Positions 37,545 to 48,916 of a DNA stretch of 64,000 nt are shown piece by piece. Position numbers and translations under genes: made by a program. Source of the stretch: Polytolypa hystricis UAMH7299 (Eukaryota; Ascomycota; Eurotiomycetes; Onygenales). The DNA lies in the NCBI GenBank assembly GCA_002573605.1, contig PDNA01000019.1, positions 186,001 through 250,000 on the forward strand, in the 5' to 3' direction. A model generated the notes under the pieces. The model did not search any database and was not told the origin of the DNA. It saw nothing but the letters and a program-made list of their open reading frames with translations. Each line of letters starts with the position of its first letter. Within the stretch, counting starts at the first letter, position 1.

Positions 37545-39380
37545 ATGAAGACCCCATCTTTATTATCCCTTGTCCTCGGGACATCACTGGCATTCTCTCC
37601 GCTCGCGGAGGCTTCGCCTGAACCAGAGGCCGCTGCCGCTGCCGCTGCCGCTGGAGGTGGCAAGCATCATGATCATTGGCCAAGGAAGCCTCTGGTTTCA
37701 CCTGTATGTTTGGATTCTGGAACACTGAACAAGTATCCCAAAGCTCCAAAAGGGTTACTAATATGTTGAGCCAAATATAGAAAAAGTTGGAATCAAAGAT
37801 CAGGTTGAGGGATCTTATTCATGGAGAGCAACGGCTTCAGGACTTTGCCAACGCGTACCCAGCACGGAACCGTGTATTTGGCGGGGAAGCTCACAAGGAC
37901 ACTGTTGATTGGCTCTACAGGGAGCTCAAAGCCACCAAGTACTACGATGTGTACAAGCAGGAGCAGGTTCACCTCTGGTCCAAGTCTGATCTATTATTTG
38001 AGGTCAATGGAGAGGAACATGACTCTCTGGGAATGACATATGCTCCTTCCGGTGACGCTACTGCAGATATCTTTGTGGTACCAAACTTAGGGTGTGAGAC
38101 TGTAAGCATTGCTCGGTTTAGTCCCTTTTTCTTGCTGCGTTCGTTGTGGTAGTACTGACTCGGTACGCATAGGCGGATTTCGATGGCGTTGAGGGCAAGA
38201 TTGCGCTCATTGAACGTGGCGAATGTACTTTTGGTGACAAATCTGCTCTGGCTGGTGCTTCCAAGGCCGCTGCAGCGGTTATCTACAACAATTTGCCTGG
38301 TGACCTGGCAGGGACCCTCGGTGAACCAACCAATCCCCTGGGTCCGTATGTAGCAACACTTGGCATAACCCAGGAGGTTGGACAGGAGATTCTTGCTCAG
38401 GCGGAGACAGAGACCGTCTCAGCTCATGTTTGGGTTGAAACATTGTTTGAAAATCGAACGACGTAGGTCAAGTCATGCTCTAAGGAGGGGACCCAGAGAT
38501 ATAAAATATTTTCAACTAACTCGACATCCTTTCCTAGATGGAACGTCATTGCGGAAACCAAGGGCGGAAATAAGAACAATGTCATCACTCTCGGTGGGCA
38601 CACCGATTCAGTCGAAGCTGGTAAGCATTAAGAGTGTCTTCTCTGTAACTATCATGACCCGCAAGTCTAACACAATATTCAAAAGGCCCTGGTATCAACG
38701 ATGACGGTTCCGGCATCATCAGCAACCTTGTCGTCGCCAAAGCTCTCACCGGATTCTCCGTTAAGAACGCAGTCCGCTTCTGCTTCTGGACCGCTGAGGA
38801 ATTCGGCCTTTTGGGCAGCCAGTTCTACATTGACAGCCTCTCGGAGGAAGAGCGCGCAAAGATCAAGCTCTACCTGAACTTTGACATGATCGCCTCACCC
38901 AACTATGCCAACATGATCTACGACGGTGACGGCTCGGCCTTCAACCTCTCCGGGCCCCCCGGATCAGCCGAGATCGAAAAGCTTTTCGAGAAGTTCTACG
39001 AGGACCAGAAACTCCCCCACACACCCGGCGAGTTCTCCGGCCGTTCGGACTACGCCGCGTTTATCGACGCAGGCATCCCCTCTGGCGGCCTATTCACGGG
39101 CGCCGAGGGTCTCAAGACCGAGGAAGAAGCCAGGCTCTTTGGCGGCGAGGCTGGTGTCGCGTATGATGTCAACTACCACGCTGTGGGCGACGATATTGAT
39201 AACTTGGCTCACGATGCGTTCCTGCTCAACTCCAAGGCCACTGCGTACGCTGTCGCGACATATGCGATTAGCACCGACTCGCTTCCCGAAAGGACGATTG
39301 CGAAGCGCAGTGTAGGAAGGGAGGGCAAGTTCAATGGCTATAAGGGCCAGTGCTGGTGTCATAGACGGTGCGATTGGTAA
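37545..39380 (+). CDS. lap2: Leucine aminopeptidase 2 (M28 family with PA domain), secreted
   Basis: Five exons join in frame to 515 aa: 37545-37703, 37781-38101, 38173-38462, 38538-38620 and 38686-39380. A signal peptide (about residues 1-23) is followed by a low-complexity Glu/Ala/Gly propiece and the RVFGGEAHKDTVDWL segment of the family. A protease-associated insert (exon 3, IERGECTFGDKS) leads to the M28 zinc peptidase. Metal-ligand motifs are visible: GGHTDSVEAGPGINDDGSG, WTAEEFGLLGS, YLNFDMIASPN, FSGRSDYAAF and VNYHAVGDDIDN. The closest pattern I know is Lap2 of dermatophytes and aspergilli, which trims N-terminal residues from peptides outside the cell. A Cys-rich tail (QCWCHRRC) ends the protein. 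Confidence 0.93.
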
Positions 39381-40012
39381 ATATAAAAAAACAAATTATT
39401 AATCAAAAGCGTGTGGAGGAAGATGTGGGAAAATGGATATATAACGTGGAATGGTGGTGGAAGAGGACAGGAGGCCTAGGTTGTTATGCTTGGTCAACGA
39501 CTTTCTTGAGAGATATAATGTGTTATGCATATGTAAATACAGGCACCATGTGGGATATTTATGAAAATTTAATGTTCCTTTTGGAGATTTAGTGCGTGGT
39601 ATCATCCTTTCTTCTAATAATATATTCGCTGCCTCAAGTAGTTATCATAGAGTTGTATATATGTATGGCAGCTGAAGAGAGAGGCCTCTTATGTGGGACG
39701 TGTAAATGTCATACCCTAGGGGAAAAATAGATAGGCTATGAAGCATTGATGGGGAAAAAAAGGCAGTTCGATTTTGTAAAAGTTCAAAGGTATTTTAGAA
39801 AAAGAAGAAAGAAAGGAGTCATGAAAAAGGTGCAGGTGAGAATTAAGAACATAAAAAAGAAAAGAAAAAGGACGGTTTATATGCAATAACAAAAAAAAGA
39901 TGTTTTCCCAATTCAAGATAAAAAAACAAAACTCCGATTCGTACGCTAGATGCAGAGAAAATACCAAAAGAAAAAAAGGGGGAATTCGAAGAAAGAAGGA
40001 TTTGGTTGGCGA
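39381..40012. other. Convergent intergenic region lap2 / dus2
   Basis: The 3' flanks of two convergent genes meet here. The sequence is A-rich, with several A6-A8 runs near 39755-39920. No gene is seen. Confidence 0.55.
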
Positions 40013-41464
40013 TCATGCGCTGACGGCATTAGCAGCAGGAGCAGTAGTTTCTGTAGTCCCAGCGATAGAAAGGTCGACGGGCGTTTCAGCAAATGGCTTC
40101 GGGCTGGAATGTCTACGAATCGGACCAGTTCCGTTGGAGAGATTAGGTTTTGATTTCGTCGGTGATGTTGCTGCTGTGGATGATGTACCTGCCGCTTTCG
40201 CACTGTCGTTCGTCTCCATTGCCTTTTGAACCGCAGGGCTCTTCTTGTCTACAGACGAAGACAATGACCACGTGCAGCCAAGGATCTGATCAACCTGTCG
40301 CGCGGCGGGGAGTAGATCAACAAGTCCTAGCGCCGTACAGCATTCTTCATACCCCTTCGACTGCTTCGCATGTTTGTACACCTTGTCCTTGCCGGGGATA
40401 AGTATATTGAGAGTGAATTTCGTATTACCCCATCGATTCTCGCACTCGAGGGCGCCTTGCATGAATGTGTGCACCACCTCGCGCCAGGGGAGTAATCCGC
40501 CCTCCGCCGCCGAGCGGAAACAGGAAGAGTTGGCTTCGGCTGCGGTGGCGATCATTGCGCCATCGACGTTGTATTCTTTCATTAACTCTAGCCCATGGTC
40601 GCGAGATACCACGTCCCCGTTTACAACGCATGCGACGCCCGCATCGCGGCATACAGAGGCGATCATGGGTAGTTGCTCGCGGAGAGCGCGTTCGCGGGGC
40701 CGCATAGGCGTCGTGCGGCAGTGGATCGTGAGGCCCGTGATTCCCGTGGCGCACAGTCGCGTAACGAGTGCCCTTGTCCGTTCTGGATCAGAGAGGAGCC
40801 TGATCTTCACGGATATGCCGATCTGGTAGACGTTGCCTATTTCCCGGACGAGGGCTTCGAGAATGCTAGCGAGCTTTTCCGGGGTCTGGAGTAAGGCAGC
40901 GCCCATACCGCCGGTGGTGCTGAAGGACTTGGGACAGCCTGCGTTTACGTCTATGCCTGCGACATCAGCAGCGACGAGCTGGGCGGCTCGCACGGCGAGT
41001 TCGGGTGATGCGGTGCCGATCTGGTAAATGAGCTTGCCCTTCTCGCGCGCAGGGTCGATTCTGTAGATGACAGATTCCTTCAGCGGGGAATCAGAGCGGC
41101 CGCCGTTGGATGGGAGGCGTGTGAATTCGACCATGGAGTTTCGAGGGTTGATACGGCGGGTGGTGCCTATCATGGCTCTGTCGATGGTCTCAGGGCCCCA
41201 GACCAGATCGGCCCCGTACTTGAGGGCGAGAAGACGGCAGGGGAGTTCGCTGGATCGCACCATCGGGGCCAGCACGACCTTGCCCCGATAGTCGACCCCA
41301 TTGGCGGGAATGGGAACGTGGGGTTTCGCTGTCATGGGTATTAGGAGGTTTCGAAGGAATTTAAACATGGCATAGTGTAGGAGGAGAAGAAAGAGGGAGA
41401 GGCGCTCGAGGAGCGAGTGAAGGGAGGAAGTCGACAGCGCGGGGGGAATGAGGGTGGATGTCAA
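40013..41464 (-). CDS. dus2: tRNA-dihydrouridine synthase Dus2 (yeast Smm1)
   Basis: This is one exon of 483 aa from the first ATG. In-frame ATGs at 41368 and 41335 are also possible, and the last gives a start (MTAKPHVPIP) closer to family norms. The FMN TIM barrel is clear: KVVLAPMVRSSELPCRLLAL, YQIGTASPELA, then GIDVNAGCPKSFSTTGGMGA with the catalytic Cys, KIRLL, LTIHCRTTPMRP and NGDVVSRDHG. The C-terminal domain has NTKFTLNILIPGKDKVYKHA and a Ser/Thr/Pro-rich tail. Dus2 reduces U20 in the D loop of cytoplasmic tRNAs using FMN and NADPH. A CACGTG lies at 41498-41503 just upstream, so the true start may be one of the internal ATGs. Confidence 0.94.
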   Translation of the reverse strand: MTSTLIPPALSTSSLHSLLERLSLFLLLLHYAMFKFLRNLLIPMTAKPHVPIPANGVDYRGKVVLAPMVRSSELPCRLLALKYGADLVWGPETIDRAMIGTTRRINPRNSMVEFTRLPSNGGRSDSPLKESVIYRIDPAREKGKLIYQIGTASPELAVRAAQLVAADVAGIDVNAGCPKSFSTTGGMGAALLQTPEKLASILEALVREIGNVYQIGISVKIRLLSDPERTRALVTRLCATGITGLTIHCRTTPMRPRERALREQLPMIASVCRDAGVACVVNGDVVSRDHGLELMKEYNVDGAMIATAAEANSSCFRSAAEGGLLPWREVVHTFMQGALECENRWGNTKFTLNILIPGKDKVYKHAKQSKGYEECCTALGLVDLLPAARQVDQILGCTWSLSSSVDKKSPAVQKAMETNDSAKAAGTSSTAATSPTKSKPNLSNGTGPIRRHSSPKPFAETPVDLSIAGTTETTAPAANAVSA

Positions 41465-42546
41465 CAGTCAGTCAGAATTTCTATCCTTATCGCATGTCAC
41501 GTGGAGATAAGAATATAAGCACGTCAAGAGATCTGGATGCATCCATAACGATATAATGATTATGCTGATGGAGGAATTATTATTGAAGGATCATGAATAG
41601 CAAGTATGTCACATGAAATTGTAAATAAATGGGGTTTCCTTTGTATATTCTGTAGATGGATAAGCAGAGCTTGTGCAGTGCCTTTTCACTCTTGCACATA
41701 GAGAGGCATCGCATCACGTGCATTAGATGGAAAAATCTGTCCAGAGTGTCTGGGCATAGATGGGCAAAGATGGGCATACAGCCTTTGTATGCTATTCAGA
41801 CATCTAATCGGCAGCTGCTGCACATGTAGCTTTATGGTTATAAGCTCTGTGAGCAATTGAAGCTTTTCCTCATTGAAACTCCGATCCATCATCCATAGCT
41901 GTGGAGCAACGCGAATACACCTCGGGCCAACGCCGCAGCTAAAAACAGCTGAGATAAAGCGCAGAGACCAGCGGATCAGCAATTCCCGTAAAGAGAGTTG
42001 CCGAGAGAGACCGATAGTTCGGCCAGCCCGATTGTTGACTATTTCAGTTTTCACGAGATCGCCGGAAATAATAATTTCATTAGTATTAAAACCTGTCTCT
42101 TTATTCCTTATATTCTCTGCGGAAAGTTTGGAAGCATGTTTAACTTCAAACTCTGATCTGATATGCGAACTCGCCTCACAGTGTCGAATTGCGTGCTCAC
42201 CAGAAACCAGCCGGCATTGGCCCAATTAATCAGTGCAGCTCCCCAGGTCCGATCTCGCTGTGTTGCGCATTCTCGTCATCAGTATTATTATTATTCCTCT
42301 TCGTTTTCTGCTGGCCGCCTGCATCTGCACACGTTGACCGGGGGCTTTCATTCGACTGCTGCTCCCCCTGCTAAGCTGGCTCCCCCCACCATCCCCTCGT
42401 CGTCTTCTCCTCTCTCTCCCTTCTCTCCGCCCACCACCACCACCACCTCCACCTCCCCTCCATTCTTGTCAACGCCGCTCAACCGCACCGCTCTTCTCTC
42501 GCGACATTTCTCCTCATCCTCTGTTCCTAAATCGTCTTCGCCCACA
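41465..42546. promoter_or_regulatory. Divergent dus2 / ipp1 promoter region
   Basis: This holds CACGTG at 41498-41503 followed by GATAAG near the dus2 start, and C/T-rich sequence at about 42370-42500 before ipp1. From 42163 the ipp1 frame is already open. A 179-residue minus-strand frame (41686-42225) shows no family pattern and is not called. Confidence 0.5.
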
Positions 42547-43804
42547 ATGTCTTACACCGTCCGGAAAATCGGCCAGCCCAACACGCTCGAGTACCGGGCC
42601 TTTGTCGAAAAGGATGGCGTACCCGTTTCTCCCTTCCACGACATTCCCCTCTATGCCAATGAGCAACAAACCATCCTGAACATGGTTGTCGAGATTCCTC
42701 GCTGGACCAATGCTAAACAAGAGGTGCGCAATATCGCCTTTAAGCCCTCCTCGCGTGCTCTTCTTTTTTTCTTTTTTTCTCGTTTTCTCCTCTTCATGGT
42801 GGGGTTGCGACTAACCAGACTTTTTTGGCAAACTTTGTTGCTACAGATCTCCAAGGAAGAATTCCTCAACCCCATCAAGCAGGACGTGAAGAAGGGCAAG
42901 CTGCGCTTTGTGCGCAACTGCTTCCCCCACAAGGGCTATCTCTGGAACTACGGTGCCTTCCCTCGCGTACGTTTTTCGTCCCACTCATTCCTCGCCCCCA
43001 ACTCACCGAAGATAGCCAACGTACTAATCAATAAATAAATGGATGCGATAGACCTGGGAAGATCCCAATGTCGTGCACCCCGAAACCAAGGCCAAGGGCG
43101 ACAATGACCCTCTCGACGTGTGCGAAATCGGTGAGCTCGTCGGCTACTGCGGCCAGGTGAAACAGGTAAAGGTGCTTGGTGTCATGGCCCTTCTTGACGA
43201 GGAGGAGACCGACTGGAAGATCATTGTCATCGACATCAATGACCCTCTTGCGCCAAAACTCAATGATGTCGAAGATGTCGAGCGCCACCTTCCCGGCCTC
43301 TTGAGAGCCACCAATGAGTGGTTCCGCATCTACAAGATCCCCGATGGAAAGCCTGAGAATCAGTTCGCTTTCTCTGGCGAGTGCAAGAACAAGAAGTGGG
43401 TTTACATAGTTTACCTACCGTTCGTATGCGCTTGAAAGTTCGTGATTGCTGACTCGTGCGCGCTTCTCTCGCGGTAGATATGCCATGGAAGTTATCCACG
43501 AATGCTCCGACGCCTGGGAGAGACTGATTAGCGGAAAAGCTCAACGCGGTGAAATCTCATTGTAAGTCTCCCCTCTTGCATCACCAACCTCCCCACTTTA
43601 CCTTTCCCCAGTCACTCTTTATTATGAATATTGAAGGAAGAATTCCTAACTCGGCTGTGCAGGGCAAATGTCACAAACGAACAGTCCCCAGAGCGTGTCG
43701 ACCAGAGCCAGCTCGGCAGCATCCCTGCCGATGAGAACCTTCTTCCCGCCCCTATCGATGGCAGCGTCGACAAGTGGTTCTTCATCTCCGGTGCTGCTGT
43801 GTAA
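42547..43804 (+). CDS. ipp1: Inorganic pyrophosphatase (family I)
   Basis: Five exons join in frame to 288 aa: 42547-42723, 42847-42966, 43052-43395, 43478-43561 and 43663-43804. It starts MSYTVRKIGQPNTLEYRAF, matching cytosolic fungal pyrophosphatases, and carries the metal-binding signature GDNDPLDVCEIG, with EIPRWTNAKQE and VRNCFPHKGYLWNYGAFPRT upstream. It hydrolyses pyrophosphate with Mg2+ and so pulls biosynthetic reactions forward. The same frame stays open for 128 further codons upstream to an ATG at 42163, with a Ser/Thr/Arg-rich, acid-poor sequence that looks like a mitochondrial presequence. A longer mitochondrial isoform is therefore possible. The short start was chosen on family alignment. 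Confidence 0.95.
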
Positions 43805-44544
43805 AGCAGTTTAATTTCCACGCGAAGAAAATAATTCCCGGGACATTCCCGGAACCCCCCTCCTGCCTACTTTAATCTCTCTGACTAGGTGGTGTCTCTG
43901 CATGGAAGAGTAAGTGTCGATACGTTGGACTTCAATATCCCATGACCTGATAGACAAAATTAAAAATCTATAAAAAAAAGACCCTCGCTGTTTTGGTTTC
44001 TTGTCTTTTCAAAAAGCTTGACATTTGATTGCACAATGCTTTTTGATGGGCGCTATCCTCATCCAAAGTTGAGAAGGATACTGAGGAATGGGCAGGGTCT
44101 GCTGCAGCTTTTTTTTTTTTTGGCGTTCTTGGTTATATATAACAGGAGTGTTGGGAATAGAATTGAATCCTTTGGTTACTTTTGATCGCGTATAACCTCA
44201 CAGCTGTAGTAACTGGCTTCTGCAAAATCAATCAGTAGACGACGTCCATTCCCATTCACCAAAAAGGTTCTATCTATATATACACGTTAATACAAGTACA
44301 TAAGGTTTGCTCGCAATAAATGATCACCGCCCCGCATTCCATGCGCGCATATGCCCACATCACAATTCCCTGTAGGCTTCTCCCACGGCCCTCTCCGCTT
44401 CCACATATCAAACTGCCATGCACGCAGCAAAATAGACCTAGAAGACCGTAACCACCCGCGGCCCCCCACTCTGTCGTCATCCATACATCCTACTCCCCCC
44501 AAACAAAATCTAATCCCTCCCCCCAACAAAAAAAAAAAAGAAAT
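43805..44544. other. Convergent intergenic region ipp1 / mL53
   Basis: This is 3' flank from both sides, with a T-run at about 44110-44121 and an A-run at about 44527-44539. No gene is seen. Confidence 0.55.
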
Positions 44545-44865
44545 CTAACCCTTCAAACTCTCCTCCCTCTCAATAACTCTCCCTATCCTCCCCACCTCCT
44601 CCACCACATCCTGCACACTCATCTTCAATTTCCCCACCTCAAGCTTCAACTCCTTCCCGCCACGGAACCCAACTGTCATCTCCGGGAGCTGTGGGGAGTT
44701 TCGGGGTAGATGCTGGACGGAGATTTTTATATGCGTGGGCGAAATGGGGGAGACGGTGTTGGGGGTTTGTAAGAGGGAGACGAAGAGGCGGCAGGGCCGG
44801 GAGAGTGCGGAGAAGGGGGAGAAGGAGGCGCGGAGTGAGGTTATGGCTGAGACGGGGAGGGTCAT
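44545..44865 (-). CDS. mrpl44: Mitochondrial large-subunit ribosomal protein mL53 (yeast Mrpl44)
   Basis: This is one exon of 106 aa. The start in context acaaaATGacc gives MTLPVSAITSLRASFSPF, then SRPCRLFVSLLQTP, PTHIKISVQHLPR, MTVGFRGGKELKLEVGKLKM and VQDVVEEVGRIGRVIEREE. This matches the small thioredoxin-like mL53 family in length and order (a short N-terminal helix, a two-strand core, and a C-terminal DVVEEV helix). It should be imported into mitochondria and built into the large ribosomal subunit. Identification rests on remembered family pattern. Confidence 0.82.
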   Translation of the reverse strand: MTLPVSAITSLRASFSPFSALSRPCRLFVSLLQTPNTVSPISPTHIKISVQHLPRNSPQLPEMTVGFRGGKELKLEVGKLKMSVQDVVEEVGRIGRVIEREESLKG

Positions 44866-45555
44866 TTTGTCGTCGTTTTTGTTGTTGAGCAGCGCGCTGC
44901 GACTTTGGTTGGAGCTGGTGCGGAGGGATTTTTAGTAAAGATGCGACTGCTGCTGCGCGGGATTTCTGGGGTCGCTGCGGGTACACGTACATATGGCAAA
45001 ATTAATGCGGTCTCTTGGGGATACTAATTGAAGGGATCGCAAAATGTTCCTAACGATCGTAAGGAGGTAGGAAAGGATCTCGGAGCGTTGTGCTTGTGTT
45101 TTCTGGCGGCTCGTAATTTGAGAGTCGGGGAAACAGACCGTAGAGTTTGCCGGCGTTGGCCAATTGAAAAGAAACTCCTTCTTGTATTTATTGGAAGCGA
45201 CGGGTTTGAGGGGGAATAATGCTGCAATTGTCAATGTATATAGACGTATGGAATGTCTCGTTGGAGCGTCTGGCCAAAAAATGATCGGTTTGCGGTTGGA
45301 CACATGGGAGGGATGTTTGCAACTTTGTCAAACATTTGCCGTTGGGTGTCAGCATACTTACTCCGTACACATATGTCATACCAAGGCCAGGTGGACAACA
45401 ACTATAGCTTGGAGTACTATTGGCATTCTTTGCTCAATCAAGCTATTACAATCTAGTTGCTGAGAAATCATACAGAGAACTTTTCTCCCCAGAAGCCAGC
45501 TTCCATTTCGTATATAGGCTTCTTGGACTACCTGTTTCCCTTCCCCTTTTCCCCA
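44866..45555. promoter_or_regulatory. Divergent mL53 / sec20 promoter region
   Basis: The gap is 690 bp. The last 80 bases before sec20 are C/T-rich. The sec20 frame is open upstream to an ATG at 45457 but the added residues are not conserved-looking. No other feature is evident. Confidence 0.45.
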
Positions 45556-46956
45556 ATGGCCATGGCCTCCTCCGGCCTTGAATCCCGCCTTTCCTCCCTC
45601 TCCGCAACCCACAAGCAAACAACCCCCCTAATCCACCGATTACAAAATTTCTCCTCGACACCTGGGGCCGGCGATGATGCTCGCGTCGAACTTGGAGCGG
45701 AGATCCATCTCCGGTTAAAGGAGATGGAAGAGGAGATGGAGTTGCTGAGGGTGGAGATTGAGCAGTTGGAAGCTACGAGTTTCGCGGCGGGAGGTAGGAA
45801 GAGAGGGGAGAATGGTGGTGGTGGTGGTGGTGGGGGGGATAGTGATGCGGCGGAGAGGGATAGGATGGTTGCGGTTATGGGGACGTTGGAGGAAGATTTG
45901 AGGAGGTAGGAACTGTCTTGTTGCTTTCCAGATCACTAGGACTGGTTTACTTCTAACTTCATGGGGTCTTGGGGCTAATATTTGACATTTTTAATTCTTT
46001 TTCCAATTTAACAGCGCACGAGCACAGTTCCGAAAAGCCCAATTACAAGCGAAACGGAACGCCGAGATCGCGAAGCGGAAAGAGAGACAACTCTTATTCG
46101 CTGGTGCGGGCGAAGGCGATGGGTCGAAGAGAAAGGGGCTAGAAAAGCTCACGCAAGACGATTTGGTGGTTAATGCCTCGGACGATGTTACGGCTGCACT
46201 GCGACGGACGCATCATCTTATGCAGAGTGAGCTTTCGAGGAGTCAGTTTGCGCAGGAAACATTGGGTAGATATATCCTCCCTTATTATTATTATTATTAT
46301 TCTACTTTGATTGACTGACGATTTTTTGCTGCACAGAGCAATCAACCGCCGCCCTCAGCTCCTTATCGGAATCATACAGCTCCCTCGACACACTCCTTGC
46401 CTCGTCCCGCTCCCTAGTTGGCTCCCTCCTCCGCTCTCAGAAATCAGATACATGGTATCTCGAAACCGCATTTTACATCCTCATCGGAACAATCATATGG
46501 CTTTTATTCCGCCGCATATTCTACGGCCCGCTGTGGTGGTTGATCTGGCTGCCAGTTAAAGTTATGTACTCGGGTGTGTTTTCGGCGCTGGGATTACTTG
46601 AAGGATCGGGATTATCATCATTATCATCTTCGCCTGGGGGTGGAGCTTTGCAAAATAACCATGGGCCTGGAGCCACGATACAAAGCTCGTTGACGCAGAC
46701 TGCGTCTGGTGTAGAAGGTTTGAAGACTGATGTTCCTGTTATTAATGTTGATGGGGAATCAGAAAATCGAGACGGCGATGATGAAGGTGTACTCGAGCAA
46801 ATAGAAAAGATTGTCGGCGACGAGGAGAACAAGGGGACTAATGTCGATGACATTTCGCCCGAGGAGAGACTGCGGCAAGAAGAGATACCACGCAATTCGA
46901 AGAAGAGAATGTGGGAGGAAGATGCTCATGTCACTCAGAAAAAGGATGAATTGTGA
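45556..46956 (+). CDS. sec20: Sec20, ER Qb-type SNARE for retrograde Golgi-to-ER transport
   Basis: Three exons (45556-45905, 46015-46265, 46337-46956) give 406 aa. A coiled-coil N-terminal half (KEMEEEMELLRVEIEQLE) is followed by a Gly8 run. The Sec20 domain covers about residues 120-275: KRKERQLLFAG, LTQDDLVVNASDDVTAALRR, LMQSELSRSQFAQETLEQST. The helix TAFYILIGTIIWLLFRRIF is the membrane anchor. A luminal acidic tail ends KKDEL, an ER-retrieval signal. With Use1 and Ufe1 it forms the ER target SNARE for COPI vesicles. The C-terminal tetrapeptide KDEL rather than HDEL is mildly unusual for a fungus. Confidence 0.92.
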
Positions 46957-47724
46957 AAAAGGGGGTTTGGGGATGGGGTTGATGTTGTGATTGTGTTTTG
47001 ATAAGAGAATCTTTTAGCGGGCGCTTATGATGACGTTATGACTTGGAGATAATATAGATCTGGTGCGCATGTTACATGGTATACATCTTTGCATAATACC
47101 ATTTGTTTTCTAACAGATGATTCTGAACGTATGGATCAAGGAAAATCAGTAGAAACGTTGCATGAACACAACGATGTTATGAGCGCCACAAAATAGGGGG
47201 ATCAAGGGGTTGGGGCCGGGTAGTAGCGATCGGCGTTTGCATTTGTCATGAGTCGTGGCAAACACGCATCTTCCCATGCTGTTTTGTTGTTTAACTTCCG
47301 ATACAACCATAGAGACACGCGACAGCTTGCTTACATATCTGTATACTTCGGACGTCTAATTGTCCCGAGTTTGTGTGCGAAAGAGGTCGCGACATACCGG
47401 AACACACGCGCATGTTTTGCGGGAAGTTCTAGAAAGTGGATACACAACCCCCTATGTGGGATATCTCGTGTATTCTGTGTTTTTTTCGACGGGCGGGTAA
47501 GAGAAATTGATTTACCGAGTCGGCCCCTGCATAGGATGCTAGAGTTCTCGAAGAGGCAAAGTTATTCTATAGTACATAATGTTGGTATCTGGCCAAGGGT
47601 ATCCTGTCTGTATTTAAAGGGGACGAGCTGGCCAAGTTATCAGATGCATGAGAGAGATGACAATTCTATCAGCTACATCTTTAATCCGCAGTCGACCTTT
47701 TTATTTCAATACCATTTCCATCCA
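46957..47724. other. Intergenic region sec20 to SDR gene
   Basis: The sec20 3' flank is followed by a promoter region. A TATA-like tatttaaag lies at 47611-47619, about 110 bp before the SDR start codon. Open frame 47248-47910 overlaps exon 1 of the SDR gene in phase, but its upstream part shows no family pattern and is treated as leader. Confidence 0.5.
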
Positions 47725-48704
47725 ATGGCCAAGGACCAATATCTTGCCGGCAAAATTGCCATTGTCACGGGCGCAAGCAAGCCCAATGGGATTGGCGCAG
47801 CAACTGCATATACCCTCGCAGAGCATGGAGCAAGTGTACGTTCCCCGCAGATAAAATTTGACTTGTCGATATATTCGCGAAGGGATGAAATCCTGACCTT
47901 TTGCAGATAGTCATACACTACGGCAAAAACGGCGCCGCGGCGGCGGAGACGGTTAAAAGAATTGAATCCCTGGGAGTGAAAGTGGTATGTTGATTTTTCA
48001 TTCCATGTACCACGTCCGCCACTTAGCACACGAACTAAGGGAAGGAAACAAAAAAGGTTGCCATATCAGCAGACCAGACATCGAAAACTTTTGGCCAGGA
48101 TGTGGTCAATGCAGCGTTGAATGCCTTCGATACCAAGACCATTGATATTATTGTTAACAACGCAGTAAGTCTGCCACACAACCCCTCAATGACAGAAAGC
48201 TTCAATCTGAATCTCATATTCCAATAAAAGGGTGTGATAAACATGAGAGAAAACCTGGAATCCACTCCCGTTGATGACTTCGATTGGTTCTTCCACACCA
48301 ATGTGCGTGGCCCATTCCTCCTAATGCAAGCTGCGCTGCCCTATCTCGCCTCACCGGGCGGACGCATCATCAACATTGGTAGCATCGTCTCGCGCAACGG
48401 CACCGCACAGGCAAACTTTTACTCTAGTAGTAAAGGAGCCTTGAATTCCATGACACGTGGCTGGGCGGAGGAGCTGGGTCCAAAGGGGATAACTGTGAAT
48501 GTTGTTGCTCCTGGTCCAATTGACACAGACCTGGCAGCTCCAGAAGATCACCCTATTACTCAGAAACTGAGAGTGGAGCAATATATCAAGCGAAATGGGA
48601 AGGTTGAGGAGGTAGCGGAGGTCATTGGTTTCCTTGCGAGTCCCATGGCGTCGTTTGTCACTGGGCAAGTGATCAATGTTGATGGGGGGTTGATATACCC
48701 ATGA
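47725..48704 (+). CDS. Short-chain dehydrogenase/reductase (classical SDR)
   Basis: Four exons (47725-47835, 47907-47984, 48057-48164, 48231-48704) give 256 aa, the normal size. Motifs in order: KIAIVTGASKPNGIGAATA (cofactor-binding TGxxxGIG), NNAG formed across the third intron, INIGSIVS with the catalytic Ser, and FYSSSKGALNSM (YxxxK). A PGPIDTDL loop follows, with a VTGQVINVDGG end typical of 3-oxoacyl-ACP reductase and glucose-dehydrogenase-like members. The substrate cannot be inferred; there are no co-oriented pathway genes. The cofactor is probably NADP(H), since no acidic residue follows the second strand (IVIHYGKN), but this is weak. Confidence 0.88.
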
Positions 48705-48847
48705 TGGGGGATAAGAGGGTCAGATTTAGCAAAGGAAACAATTGATAGAGTTGACCTACGCGAAAATAGACAAATTCATACCGTTGTTAGGAGCTGGCTG
48801 ATGAGTACAACGAGAGAAGTCCATGAGGTCTCAAGGGGTTTCCCAGT

Positions 48848-48863
48848 CTTATCTTATCTTATC
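48848..48863 (-). promoter_or_regulatory. Triple GATA site (three GATAAG in tandem)
   Basis: On the minus strand the sequence reads GATAAGATAAGATAAG, three HGATAR boxes at 5-bp spacing. Such arrays bind GATA-type zinc-finger regulators in fungi. The site lies between the SDR stop and the rfc2 start, so the regulated gene is uncertain. Confidence 0.55.
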
Positions 48864-48916
48864 AACACACTTACTCAGCAAATCAATTAAGCTCATATCG
48901 CGTTTTCACGTGACCA

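Noticed and set aside
41686..42225. Minus-strand open frame of 179 codons in the dus2/ipp1 promoter
   Set aside because: It overlaps the ipp1 upstream extension on the other strand, shows no domain or family pattern, and lies in promoter sequence.
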